A stretch of DNA of 64,000 nt from Microbacterium sp. BLY (lineage in GTDB: Bacteria; Actinomycetota; Actinomycetes; Actinomycetales; Microbacteriaceae). The notes under the pieces were generated by a model. The model saw only the letters and a program-made list of their open reading frames with translations. It did no database searches and was not told where the DNA came from. Positions within the stretch are counted from its first letter, which is position 1, and every line of letters starts with the position of its first letter. The stretch is from contig NZ_JAGKSR010000001.1 of the NCBI RefSeq assembly GCF_017939615.1, forward strand, positions 1,674,001 through 1,738,000, read 5' to 3'. This document shows, piece by piece, positions 24,508 to 32,916 of the stretch. Made by a program: the position numbers and the translations under genes.

Positions 24508-26961
24508 ATGACCGAAGCCCCTCTCATCGTCCCCGGTTCCGTCGGCCCGCAGTCCTCCGGCGCCCCCGCGCAGGACGACCTCCTCGCCGGCCTCAACCCC
24601 CAGCAGCTCGAGGCCGTCACCTACCGCGGCCCCGCGCTGCTCATCGTCGCCGGCGCCGGATCGGGCAAGACGAGCGTGCTCACGCGCCGCATCGCCTCGC
24701 TGCTGCGCAGCCGGGAGGCGTGGCCGAGTCAGATCCTCGCCATCACCTTCACCAACAAGGCGGCCGGTGAGATGCGCGAGCGCGTCGAAGGTCTCATCGG
24801 CGACGCCGCGCGCGGCATGTGGATCTCGACGTTCCACTCCGCATGCGTGCGCATCCTGCGTCGTGAGGCGCAGCAGTTCGGGTTCACGAAGAACTTCACC
24901 ATCTACGACTCCGGCGACTCCCGCGCGCTGCTCAAGAGGCTCGTCAAAGAGCACGAGGCCGACGCCTACGGCCTCACGCCGGCGGCGGTGCAGGGGCGCA
25001 TCTCCAAGCTCAAGAACGAGCTCTCCGACGCCGAGGCCTACGCGCGTCAGGCCAACATGAGCGACCCGGCCGAGCGCGTCTTCGTGGACGTCTTCGCCGA
25101 CTACCAGCGGCAGCTCCAGAAGGCCAACGCCTTCGACTTCGACGACCTCATCGGGCAGACGGTCTACCTGTTCCGGGCGTTCCCGCAGGTCGCCGACACG
25201 TACCGCCGCCGGTTCCGGCACATCCTCGTCGACGAGTACCAGGACACCAACCACGCGCAGTACGCGCTCATCCACGAGCTCACCCGGCCGGTGTCCGGTG
25301 TCGGTGCCACGCCGGAGCCCTATGCCTCGAACGGCATGATGATCTTCGAGCCCGATCCCGAGCCGGCCCCCGGCGCGGGCGAGGCCGGGGCGTCGCTGAC
25401 CGTGGTCGGCGACTCCGATCAGTCGATCTACGCGTTCCGCGGTGCGGACATCCGCAACATCAGCGAGTTCGAGCGCGACTTCCCCGGGGCGAAGGTGGTG
25501 CTCCTCGAGCAGAACTACCGGTCGACGCAGAACATCCTCTCCGCGGCGAACGCGGTCATCGGCAACAACTTCGACCGCAAGGACAAGAAGCTCTGGAGCG
25601 ATCGCGGCGAGGGCGACAAGATCATCGGCTTCACCGGCTACTCGCAGCACGACGAGGCCCAGTTCGTCGCCGACGAGATCGAGGCGCTGCACCGCAAGGG
25701 CGTACCGTACTCGGAGATGGCCGTCTTCTATCGCACCAACTCGCAGTCCCGTGCGCTGGAGGAGATCTTCATCCGCTCGGCCGTGCCATACAAGATCATG
25801 GGCGGCACCAAGTTCTACGAGCGGGCCGAGATCAAGGACGCGCTCGCCTACCTCGTGGCGGTCGCCAACCCCGCCGACGAGATGGCGGTCCGCCGCATCC
25901 TCAACAAGCCCCGGCGCGGCATCGGCGACGTGACCGAGACCGCCATCGCCCGCTTCGCCGAGGAGCACGGCATCACCTTCCGTGATGCCCTGTCGCTTCC
26001 CGGCCAGCTCGGCGTCGGTCCGAAGATCCAGGCCGCCATCGCCCAGCTCGACGCGGTGCTCGCCGAGGCGACGGCGATCATGCTGCCGCCGACGGGGGAG
26101 GTGCCCCCGCCGACCTCGGTGGCGGACGGGCTCAGCGTGCTGCTGTCCAAGAGCGGCTACCTCGACGCGCTGCGCGCCAGCCGCGACCCGCAGGACGAGG
26201 CCCGCGTGGAGAACCTCGACGAGTTCGTGGCCGTGACGCGCGACTTCGCGCGCAACAACCCCGAGGGCACGATCACCGACTTCCTCACCGAGGTCGCGCT
26301 GGTCTCCGACGCGGACGACCTCGACGACGAGTCCGGATCCGTCTCGCTCATGACCATGCACACGGCCAAGGGCCTCGAGTACGACGCGGTCTTCGTGACG
26401 GGTGTGGAGGAAGACCTCATCCCGCACCGCATCTCGGCGGGCGAGCCCGGCGGGCCGCAGGAGGAGCGACGGCTCTTCTACGTGGGCATCACCCGGGCCC
26501 GCAAGCGTCTGCACCTGTCTCTGGCCATGACCCGTGCGCAGTTCGGCGAGGTGACGGTGGCGATGCCCAGTCGGTTCCTGCAGGAGATCCCCGCCTCCCT
26601 CATCGACTGGCGCCAGTCGCCCGGCGATGTGAACTCGCGCGGCGGCATGCAGTCCCGCGCGCTCAACGCCCGCCGGTCCGGCGGCTCCGGAGACCGGTTC
26701 GGCGTCAAGGCGCTGCCTCGCGAATCGCTCCGGCCGCTGTCGACGGCGATGGACAAGATCCCCAACCGCGTGACCGCCAAGATGCGCGACAACGGTGACC
26801 TCGAACTCGCCGCGGGGGACCGCATCCGCCACGATGACTTCGGTGAGGGGCGGGTCGACGCCGTCACCGGCGAGGGCGCGAAGCGCATCGCGCACGTCCG
26901 CTTCGACACGGCGGGGCAGAAGAAGCTGCTCATCAAGGTCGCACCGATCCAGAAGCTCTGA
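24508..26961 (+). CDS. pcrA: ATP-dependent DNA helicase of the UvrD/PcrA family
   Basis: 817 aa. Superfamily 1A motifs: LNPQQLEAV (Q motif), GAGSGKT (I), FTNKAAGEM (Ia), VDEYQDTN (II), GDSDQSIYAFRGA (III), EQNYRS (IV), MTMHTAKGLEYD (V) and YVGITRARKRL (VI). A roughly 30-residue insert (about 265-295, acidic/proline-rich) separates motifs II and III. The C-terminal end carries the Tudor-like DRIRHDDFGEGRV domain that binds RNA polymerase in PcrA. A 3'-5' helicase for repair and replication-transcription conflicts. TAGACT lies 9 nt before ATG. Confidence 0.94.
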   Translation: MTEAPLIVPGSVGPQSSGAPAQDDLLAGLNPQQLEAVTYRGPALLIVAGAGSGKTSVLTRRIASLLRSREAWPSQILAITFTNKAAGEMRERVEGLIGDAARGMWISTFHSACVRILRREAQQFGFTKNFTIYDSGDSRALLKRLVKEHEADAYGLTPAAVQGRISKLKNELSDAEAYARQANMSDPAERVFVDVFADYQRQLQKANAFDFDDLIGQTVYLFRAFPQVADTYRRRFRHILVDEYQDTNHAQYALIHELTRPVSGVGATPEPYASNGMMIFEPDPEPAPGAGEAGASLTVVGDSDQSIYAFRGADIRNISEFERDFPGAKVVLLEQNYRSTQNILSAANAVIGNNFDRKDKKLWSDRGEGDKIIGFTGYSQHDEAQFVADEIEALHRKGVPYSEMAVFYRTNSQSRALEEIFIRSAVPYKIMGGTKFYERAEIKDALAYLVAVANPADEMAVRRILNKPRRGIGDVTETAIARFAEEHGITFRDALSLPGQLGVGPKIQAAIAQLDAVLAEATAIMLPPTGEVPPPTSVADGLSVLLSKSGYLDALRASRDPQDEARVENLDEFVAVTRDFARNNPEGTITDFLTEVALVSDADDLDDESGSVSLMTMHTAKGLEYDAVFVTGVEEDLIPHRISAGEPGGPQEERRLFYVGITRARKRLHLSLAMTRAQFGEVTVAMPSRFLQEIPASLIDWRQSPGDVNSRGGMQSRALNARRSGGSGDRFGVKALPRESLRPLSTAMDKIPNRVTAKMRDNGDLELAAGDRIRHDDFGEGRVDAVTGEGAKRIAHVRFDTAGQKKLLIKVAPIQKL

Positions 26962-27004
26962 CGCTCGGTGAGGCGCTCTGGGCGAGACGGTTAGGCTGGC
27001 TCTC

Positions 27005-28141
27005 ATGGCCCTCTTCTCCCGCCGCAAGAAGTCCGGCGACGACGCCGTCGCTCCCACCCCCTCCGCCGCTCCGCCCGCCGAGACCGAGGAGGGCGCGAGC
27101 ACGGCGACCGAGGAGGCGGAGGCTCCCACGGTCCAGGCATCGCCCGCCGTCGGCATCTCCGTCCAGGCGTTCCGCGGTGTCGGCGCCGAGGCCGGACCCG
27201 AGGTCTCCCTTCCTGATCCGGAGGCCGCGACAGCTCCGGCGCCCGCGGCGGCGCCGACGCCGCCGCGCCCCGCCGCGGAGTCCGCGACGCCGGCTGCCGA
27301 GCGCAAGCTCCCGCTCGCTCCCGCCCTCCCGCCGGAGCAGACCGAGACCGTCCCCGGCATGAAGGACAACGTGCTCCTGCGCGAGGCCTTGAGCCAGATC
27401 GAGGCGGGCGCCAGCAACGAGCAGCTCCTCGGTGTGCTGCGTCAGGCCCTCCAGGGGCACCTCTACATCCGGGTGAACGGCGATGCCCGCGCGCAGATCA
27501 GCGAGGGCAAGCCCCTGGCCGTCGCCGTCGTCCGCGACGGGGAGCGGCAGTTCATGCTCGCCTTCAGCTCGGCGGCCGCCGTCCGCGACTCCGTCCAGCT
27601 CGAGGCCGATCCGTCCGCGACGTCGGCGGTCGCCCAGCCGGCCACGTCGGTCATGCAGCAGGTCGTCTCGGGCGACTTCGCCGGCCTCATCATCGACAAC
27701 GCGTCCGCGCCGCACCGGGTGGTGTTCCCGACCGAGCTCCTGCAGAAGACCCTGGAGCAGGCCGACGCCGACATGACCGTGAAGTCGCTGCTCGCGGCGC
27801 CGCGGGAACAGGACTCCCCGGCCAAGGTGGGGCGTGCCCTCGCCACGACCCGGATGTGGGTGGCGGTGAACGACGGGTCCGGCTCCGGGCAGGTCGGCAT
27901 CGCCGAGGCGCAGACCGCGGACGGACGTCGTTTCCTCCAGCTCTTCACCCACCCGCTGGAGGTCATCGCGCTCGGGCGCGGCGACCGTCCCCTCCCGTTC
28001 GAGCCCGAGCAGCTCGCCAAGGTCCTGTCCAGCCACGCGGAGATGGCGGGCGTCATCATCGACTCCGCCGGTCCGTCGATGGTGGTCGAGCGCGAGGCGC
28101 TGGGCCCGGTGCTCGTGCGTGCGGTGCAGATCGACGACTGA
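27005..28141 (+). CDS. SseB family protein with two tandem SseB-like repeats
   Basis: 378 aa. Residues 1-115 are low-complexity Ala/Pro/Glu, probably disordered. Two similar alpha/beta units follow (about 120-255 and 260-378), each with a DGERQFMLAFS- or DGRRFLQLFTHP-like strand-turn and an AGxIIDxAxP motif (FAGLIIDNASAP, MAGVIIDSAGPS). SseB-type proteins have no clear enzymatic function; some relate to type III or ESX secretion. ATG 27005 with TAGGCT 7 nt upstream. Confidence 0.8.
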   Translation: MALFSRRKKSGDDAVAPTPSAAPPAETEEGASTATEEAEAPTVQASPAVGISVQAFRGVGAEAGPEVSLPDPEAATAPAPAAAPTPPRPAAESATPAAERKLPLAPALPPEQTETVPGMKDNVLLREALSQIEAGASNEQLLGVLRQALQGHLYIRVNGDARAQISEGKPLAVAVVRDGERQFMLAFSSAAAVRDSVQLEADPSATSAVAQPATSVMQQVVSGDFAGLIIDNASAPHRVVFPTELLQKTLEQADADMTVKSLLAAPREQDSPAKVGRALATTRMWVAVNDGSGSGQVGIAEAQTADGRRFLQLFTHPLEVIALGRGDRPLPFEPEQLAKVLSSHAEMAGVIIDSAGPSMVVEREALGPVLVRAVQIDD

Positions 28142-28192
28142 CGGCCCGCGCAACCCCGGGCGGCGGGGGTTCCCCGCGCCGGGGACGCGCCC

Positions 28193-28198
28193 TAGGGT
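28193..28198 (+). promoter_or_regulatory. -10 box of leaderless promoter (LigD polymerase)
   Basis: TAGGGT, then 6 nt, then ATG 28205. Confidence 0.45.
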
Positions 28199-28204
28199 CG
28201 GAGC

Positions 28205-29275
28205 ATGGCCTCCGAACGCGTGACCCTGACCGTCGCCGACACCGACGGAGAGCGCGAGGTCGCGCTCTCCAGCCCGAACCGGGTGGTGTGGCCCGACCTC
28301 GGCATCACCAAGGCCGAGCTCGCGGAGTATGTGCAGTTGGTCTCCGGACCGTTCCTGTCGGCGAACGGCAACCGCCCCGTGTCCCTGGAACGCTTCCGCG
28401 ACGGCGTGGGAACAGCCGGCGGACCGCGCCCGGAGGGCTTCTTCTCGAAGAACCCGCCGAAGGGCACCCCGGACTTCGTCGATGCGGTCACCGTCACCTA
28501 CAACAGCGGCCGGCGGCATCCGCAGATCGTGTTGAACCGCACGAGTGCGATCGTGTGGGCGGTGCAGATGAACACGATCGTCTTCCACCCCTGGGCCTCT
28601 CTCGCGACCGACTCCGACAATCCCGTGGAACTGCGCATCGACCTGGACCCGCAGCCGGGCACGGGCTTCGCCGAGGCCGTGCCCGCGGCGCACGCCCTGC
28701 GTGAGGTGCTGCGCGAGGCGGGCCTGGAGGCCTTCGCCAAGACGAGCGGCAACCGGGGCCTGCATGTGTTCGCGCCGATCGAGCCGACCCACGAGTTCCT
28801 CGACGTGCGGCACGCGGTGATCGCCGCCGGCCGGGAGCTGGAACGGCGGATGCCGGACCGGGTGACGACGAACTGGTGGAAGGAGGAGCGCGGCGAGCGC
28901 CTCTTCGTGGACTTCAACCAGGCGAACCGCGACCGCACGATGGCCGGCGCCTACAGTCCGCGTGCCCTTCCGGGGGCGACCGTCGCGACTCCCGTGCACT
29001 GGGAGGAGCTCGACGACCTCGACCCGCGTGTCTTCACCGTGCGGAGCGTCCCGCAGCGCCTCGAAGAGGTCGGCGACCCGTGGGCTGACATGCAGGCGAA
29101 GCCCGGGCGCATCGACACGCTCCTGGAGTGGTGGGAGCGCGACACGGCGGACGGCCTCGGAGAGCTGCCCTTCCCGCCGGAGTTCCCGAAGATGCCGGGC
29201 GAGCCCCCGCGGGTCCAGCCCAGCAAGAAGAACGCCGCGAACTGGGACGCCGACGGCAACCCCGTCGACGACTGA
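28205..29275 (+). CDS. LigD-type polymerase/primase domain protein (NHEJ)
   Basis: 356 aa archaeo-eukaryotic primase fold. Metal-binding D146 and D148 in a RIDLDPQPG motif; SGNRGLHVFAP and VDFNQANRDRTM motifs are typical of LigD polymerase domains. In end joining it fills gaps with ribonucleotides. It stands alone, whereas in mycobacteria it is fused to ligase and nuclease domains. The ATP-dependent ligase gene is convergent and 6 bp away. No Ku gene is in the window. Confidence 0.9.
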   Translation: MASERVTLTVADTDGEREVALSSPNRVVWPDLGITKAELAEYVQLVSGPFLSANGNRPVSLERFRDGVGTAGGPRPEGFFSKNPPKGTPDFVDAVTVTYNSGRRHPQIVLNRTSAIVWAVQMNTIVFHPWASLATDSDNPVELRIDLDPQPGTGFAEAVPAAHALREVLREAGLEAFAKTSGNRGLHVFAPIEPTHEFLDVRHAVIAAGRELERRMPDRVTTNWWKEERGERLFVDFNQANRDRTMAGAYSPRALPGATVATPVHWEELDDLDPRVFTVRSVPQRLEEVGDPWADMQAKPGRIDTLLEWWERDTADGLGELPFPPEFPKMPGEPPRVQPSKKNAANWDADGNPVDD

Positions 29276-29281
29276 GAGCGC

Positions 29282-30325
29282 TCAGCTCAGGACGTCGGCG
29301 AGGTCGTAGCCGGCGACGGTGTCGAGCTGGTCGTAGGTGCAGGAGCGGGCGTCGCGGTCCGGACGCCACCGCTCGAACTGCACCGTGTGGCGGAAGCGGG
29401 CGCCCTCCAGCTGGTCGTACCGCACCTCCAGCACCCGCTCGGGGCGCAGCCGCACGAACGAGACGTCCTTCGACCCGCTGAACCGCGATCGCTCACCCTC
29501 GCCGGTCACGGCTGCGCCGTCCTCGTCGCGCTCGACCAGCGGCGCGAGCTCCTGCACGAGCTGCTTCCGCTTCGCGTCGCTCCACGCCGCCACGCCCCCG
29601 ACCTGGCGGAGGGTCCCGTCCGTGTCGTAGAGCCCCACGAGCAGCGATCCGACCCCGGAGCCGGACTTGTGGATGCGGTAGCCGAGGGCGACGACGTCGG
29701 CGGTCCGGGCGTGCTTGACCTTGAACAGGGTGCGCTTCCCCGGGGCATACGGCTGCGCCAGCGGCTTCGCCACGACGCCGTCGAGCCCCGCTCCCTCGAA
29801 CTCCTCGAGCCAGCGGAGGGCCGCGTCGCGATCCCGGGTGGTCCTCGTCAGGTGCAGGGGGTGCTCGATCGAGTCCAGAAGCGTCTCCAGACGGGCGCGT
29901 CGCGTCTCGAACGACTCGCTCTGCAGGTCGTCCTCCCCGGACGCGAGGAGGTCGAAGGCGATGAACATCGCGGGGGTCTCTGCGGCGAGCTTCGCGACCC
30001 GGGAGGCCGCCGGGTGGATGCGCTGGCTCAGCGCCTCCCAGTCCAGCCGCTGCGCCCCGCGCGGGCCGGTCGCGACGACGATCTCCCCGTCGAGCAGGCA
30101 GGGGACGGGGAGCAGCTGCGGGATCGCGTCGACCAGCTCGGGGAAGTACCGCGTGAGGGGTTTCGCACCTCGGGAGCCGATCTCGACCGTCTCACCGTCC
30201 CAGGCGATGAGGCCGCGGAAGCCGTCCCACTTCGGCTCGAACAGCAGGCCACCCGGCGTCTTGTCGGGGTCGGGGACGGTGGCGACGGCCTTGGCGAGCA
30301 TGGGAGCCGGGATCTCGTAGCGCAT
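29282..30325 (-). CDS. ATP-dependent DNA ligase (LigD/LigC-like)
   Basis: 347 aa. Adenylation motif EPKWDGFR with nucleophile K32, GSRGAKPLT (motif Ia region), LDGEIV (motif III), EGLDGVVAKP-like GLDGVVAKP (motif IV) and KVKHARTADVV (motif V), then an OB-fold. Seals nicks or breaks with ATP. Beside the stand-alone LigD polymerase, so probably the ligation half of non-homologous end joining. Start ATG 30325, possibly leaderless. Confidence 0.9.
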   Translation of the reverse strand: MRYEIPAPMLAKAVATVPDPDKTPGGLLFEPKWDGFRGLIAWDGETVEIGSRGAKPLTRYFPELVDAIPQLLPVPCLLDGEIVVATGPRGAQRLDWEALSQRIHPAASRVAKLAAETPAMFIAFDLLASGEDDLQSESFETRRARLETLLDSIEHPLHLTRTTRDRDAALRWLEEFEGAGLDGVVAKPLAQPYAPGKRTLFKVKHARTADVVALGYRIHKSGSGVGSLLVGLYDTDGTLRQVGGVAAWSDAKRKQLVQELAPLVERDEDGAAVTGEGERSRFSGSKDVSFVRLRPERVLEVRYDQLEGARFRHTVQFERWRPDRDARSCTYDQLDTVAGYDLADVLS

Positions 30326-30368
30326 GCCCCCATCCTGGACCGGGCGGCGAGCGGGGGAAAGAGCCGGG

Positions 30369-31820
30369 TCAGCCGAAGAGATCGTCCAGCTCTGCGGGCG
30401 TGCCGGCGTCGCGGAGCACGGTGTGCGCGGCGTGCCAGCCGGCCATGCCGTTCACCGCGGGGCCGGGCGGAGTGGAGGCCGAGGCGAGGTAGACGCCGCG
30501 CATCGGGGTCCGCCACGGCGTGGGCGACAGCACCGGGCGGCGCAGGGCCTGACGCATGTCGAACACGCCCCCGGAGATGTCGCCGCCGACCTCGGCCGGG
30601 TTGAGCGCCTCACGGGACGACGCCGGGACGGCGTGGTGGGCGAGGATGCGATCACGGAAGCCCGGCGCGAACCGCTCGACCTGTGCGGTGATGAGCTCCG
30701 TCGGGTCGAGGTCGGAGCCGTTCGGGACGTGGATGTACGCCCAGAGCACGGCCTTGCCGTCGGGCGCCCTGGTCGGGTCGAAGAGCGACGGCTGGACGGC
30801 CAGGACGTAGGGGCGCTCGGACACACGACCGACGGCCACCGTGTTCTCGCTGTTCCACACCTCGTCCCTTGTTCCGGCCACGTGCACGGTGGGGGCGTTC
30901 CGCACCTGCTCGTTGGCCCACGGGACCGGGCCGTCGAGTGCGAAGTCGACCTTGGCGGCGGCGGCGCCGTAGCGGTATCCGCGGAGCGCACGGGCGTAGG
31001 AGGCGGGGATGTCCGGGTGGGTGAGCGCGAGCCGGGGAGAGGTGTTCAGCAGCAGCACGTCACCGCGGTCCGGGTCGCCCCAGTCCAGAGCGGCGAGGTC
31101 GGTGATGCGGGCACCGGTCTCGATCGTGCCGCCGTGAGCCTCCAGATCCGCGACGAGCGCGTCCGCGATCATCTGCGACCCGCCGCGGGGGTAGGGCCAG
31201 CCGCCGGCGTGGGCGAGTCCGGCCAGCAGCAGCCCCGCCGCGGCGCCGGCGAGCGTGGGCTGCGGGGAGTTCGCGTGCGCGACGACCCCGGCCATGAGCG
31301 CGGCCGCTTCCTCCGTGCGGAAGGCGTCACGCGCGAGGGGCGTGCCCTGATCGAGCATGCGGACGGCGTAGCGCACGGCGGTGACGGGATCACGGGGCAC
31401 GCGCAGGAGCTGGTTGCCGGTGAAGTCCGTGACGCCGTCGATGTGGGTGCTGAGAGGCCGCAGCCGACGCAGCCATGCGTCGCCGTCGATGCCGAGCTCG
31501 GCGGCGGTGCGCTCGATGTCGCGCCAGGCGATGGCGGCGCGGCCGTCATCGAGGGGGTGGGCGAACGAGATCTCCGGCCGGATCCACTCGATCCGCTCGT
31601 CGAGCCCGAACGCCCGGAAGAAGGGGGAGGCGACGGCCGCCGGGTGCACGGCGGAGCACACGTCGTGACGGAAGCCCGGGAGCGTGGCCTCCTGGGTGCG
31701 CAGGCCGCCGCCGATCGTGTCCGCAGCCTCCCGCACCCGTACCCGATAGCCGGCGCGGGCGAGGGAGACGGCGGCGGCGAGGCCGTTCGGTCCGGATCCG
31801 ATGATCGTCGCGAGTGCCAT
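30369..31820 (-). CDS. FAD-dependent oxidoreductase, phytoene-dehydrogenase-like
   Basis: 483 aa. Dinucleotide-binding GSGPNGLAAAVSLARAGYRV at residues 8-27 (Rossmann GxGxxG variant), then an EAADTIGGG motif. The C-terminus has GVYLASASTPPGPAVNGMAGWHAA, the second FAD contact in CrtI/PYROXD2-like enzymes. Reaction unknown; no carotenoid genes are nearby. ATG 31820 preferred over an upstream extension because the FAD fold starts immediately and a GAGACT box lies 6 nt upstream on this strand. Confidence 0.85.
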   Translation of the reverse strand: MALATIIGSGPNGLAAAVSLARAGYRVRVREAADTIGGGLRTQEATLPGFRHDVCSAVHPAAVASPFFRAFGLDERIEWIRPEISFAHPLDDGRAAIAWRDIERTAAELGIDGDAWLRRLRPLSTHIDGVTDFTGNQLLRVPRDPVTAVRYAVRMLDQGTPLARDAFRTEEAAALMAGVVAHANSPQPTLAGAAAGLLLAGLAHAGGWPYPRGGSQMIADALVADLEAHGGTIETGARITDLAALDWGDPDRGDVLLLNTSPRLALTHPDIPASYARALRGYRYGAAAAKVDFALDGPVPWANEQVRNAPTVHVAGTRDEVWNSENTVAVGRVSERPYVLAVQPSLFDPTRAPDGKAVLWAYIHVPNGSDLDPTELITAQVERFAPGFRDRILAHHAVPASSREALNPAEVGGDISGGVFDMRQALRRPVLSPTPWRTPMRGVYLASASTPPGPAVNGMAGWHAAHTVLRDAGTPAELDDLFG

Positions 31821-31885
31821 GCGGCCAGTCTCGCACGCGGGCCCGCGGTCGGCGGAGGGGGTTGCGCCGTGCGATCCTGGAAGGG

Positions 31886-32368
31886 ATGAATGAAGTCCAG
31901 GGCCCGACCCCCGCCGGCACCTCCCGTCCGTACCGTTCACTTCCCGAGGCGCTCCGCGCGCACCGCATCGATCCGGTGAACCACGCGTTCATCACCGAGA
32001 TCGTCGCGTCCGCGGGGGTGACCTCGCTGATCGACCGCGGTCGTTACATCGAGGCGATCCGTCGCGAGGGGGCCGCGCTGCACATCGGGCGCACCTACAC
32101 GAACGGCTTCACGGAGGACGAGGTCGTGACCGTCGGTTCGACCCGGCCCCGCCTGCAGCCCAGCGAGGGGCGCGCGCCGTACTTCTACGTCACGCACCCG
32201 AGCGAGTTCGCCCCGCAGGCCCCCGTCAAGGCCAAGCGCTCCTCGACGCCGCGCACCCCCGCCGCTCCGCGCACCCCCGCCGCTCCGAAGCCCGTCGAGC
32301 GCGACTACGGCGTGTGTGACGTGTGCTTCATGGTGAAGACCCCCGCCGGCGGCTGCGGCTGCGACTGA
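31886..32368 (+). CDS. Hypothetical protein with C-terminal cysteine knuckle
   Basis: 160 aa, not recognised. Residues 15-110 look folded (alpha/beta). A repeated RTPAAP linker (about 122-134) follows, and the last 18 residues hold CDVC...GGCGC, two CxxC/CxC pairs able to bind zinc. The stop overlaps the next start by one base (TGATG), so it is coupled with an acetyltransferase. AAGGG lies 1-5 nt before ATG, too close to be a good ribosome site. Function unknown. Confidence 0.7.
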   Translation: MNEVQGPTPAGTSRPYRSLPEALRAHRIDPVNHAFITEIVASAGVTSLIDRGRYIEAIRREGAALHIGRTYTNGFTEDEVVTVGSTRPRLQPSEGRAPYFYVTHPSEFAPQAPVKAKRSSTPRTPAAPRTPAAPKPVERDYGVCDVCFMVKTPAGGCGCD

Positions 32369-32916
32369 TGCACGCCGCTTCCGCACGCGGCGGCGTCACC
32401 GTCCGCGAGGCGGAGTGGCCGGGTGACGCGGCTTTCGTGAGTGCGGCCGTATCGACATATCTCCGGCAGACCGAGCAGGAGAAGCACGACATCCTGGGTG
32501 ACCCGGCGGAGCCCGAGGGCGGACTCCCCGAGCGGTACCGGCCGGAGGTCCGGGACCCCGCGACCGCGTACGCCGGAGGGCGGGTGCTCGTGGCGGAGAT
32601 CGACGGGGGTCCGGTCGGCGTGGTGATCGCCCTTCCGCATGCCGGGTACACCGAGATCAAGCGGCTCTGGGCGGATCCGACGGTCCGCGGCCGAGGCGTC
32701 GGATCCGCGCTGCTCGACGCCGTCCTGCGGGAGGCCGAGGGGGCGGTGCAGCTGTCGGTCTGGGACTGGCGCGACGCCGCGATCCGGCTCTACACGTCCC
32801 GCGGCTTCCGCCCCGTCGATGCCCGGGACGACCGCGATCGCCTTCTCTGTTTCGAATCGCGCACTTCGCTGCATCCGGCCGCCGAAGGCAGCGAAGGGCG
32901 CGATTCGAAGGGCTAG
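32368..32916 (+). CDS. GNAT family N-acetyltransferase
   Basis: 182 aa. The acetyl-CoA binding motif A is clear: LWADPTVRGRGVGSALLDAVLREA (R/Q-x-x-G-x-G/A as RGRGVG near 112-117), followed by WRDAAIRLYTSRGFRPV (motif B). Substrate unknown. It shares TGATG with the upstream gene. The last 20 codons contain a 22-bp inverted repeat, and the stop codon (CTAG) overlaps the convergent acyl-CoA dehydrogenase stop by 4 bp, so both transcripts must end inside coding sequence. Confidence 0.87.
   Translation: MHAASARGGVTVREAEWPGDAAFVSAAVSTYLRQTEQEKHDILGDPAEPEGGLPERYRPEVRDPATAYAGGRVLVAEIDGGPVGVVIALPHAGYTEIKRLWADPTVRGRGVGSALLDAVLREAEGAVQLSVWDWRDAAIRLYTSRGFRPVDARDDRDRLLCFESRTSLHPAAEGSEGRDSKG
32851..32909. 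terminator. Long inverted repeat inside the 3' end of the acetyltransferase gene
   Basis: 22-bp arms (32851-32872 and 32888-32909) with one mismatch and a 15-nt loop, arms starting TTCGAATCGCGC. It lies just before the shared stop region of two convergent genes, so it likely terminates the acetyltransferase transcript. Confidence 0.6.
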
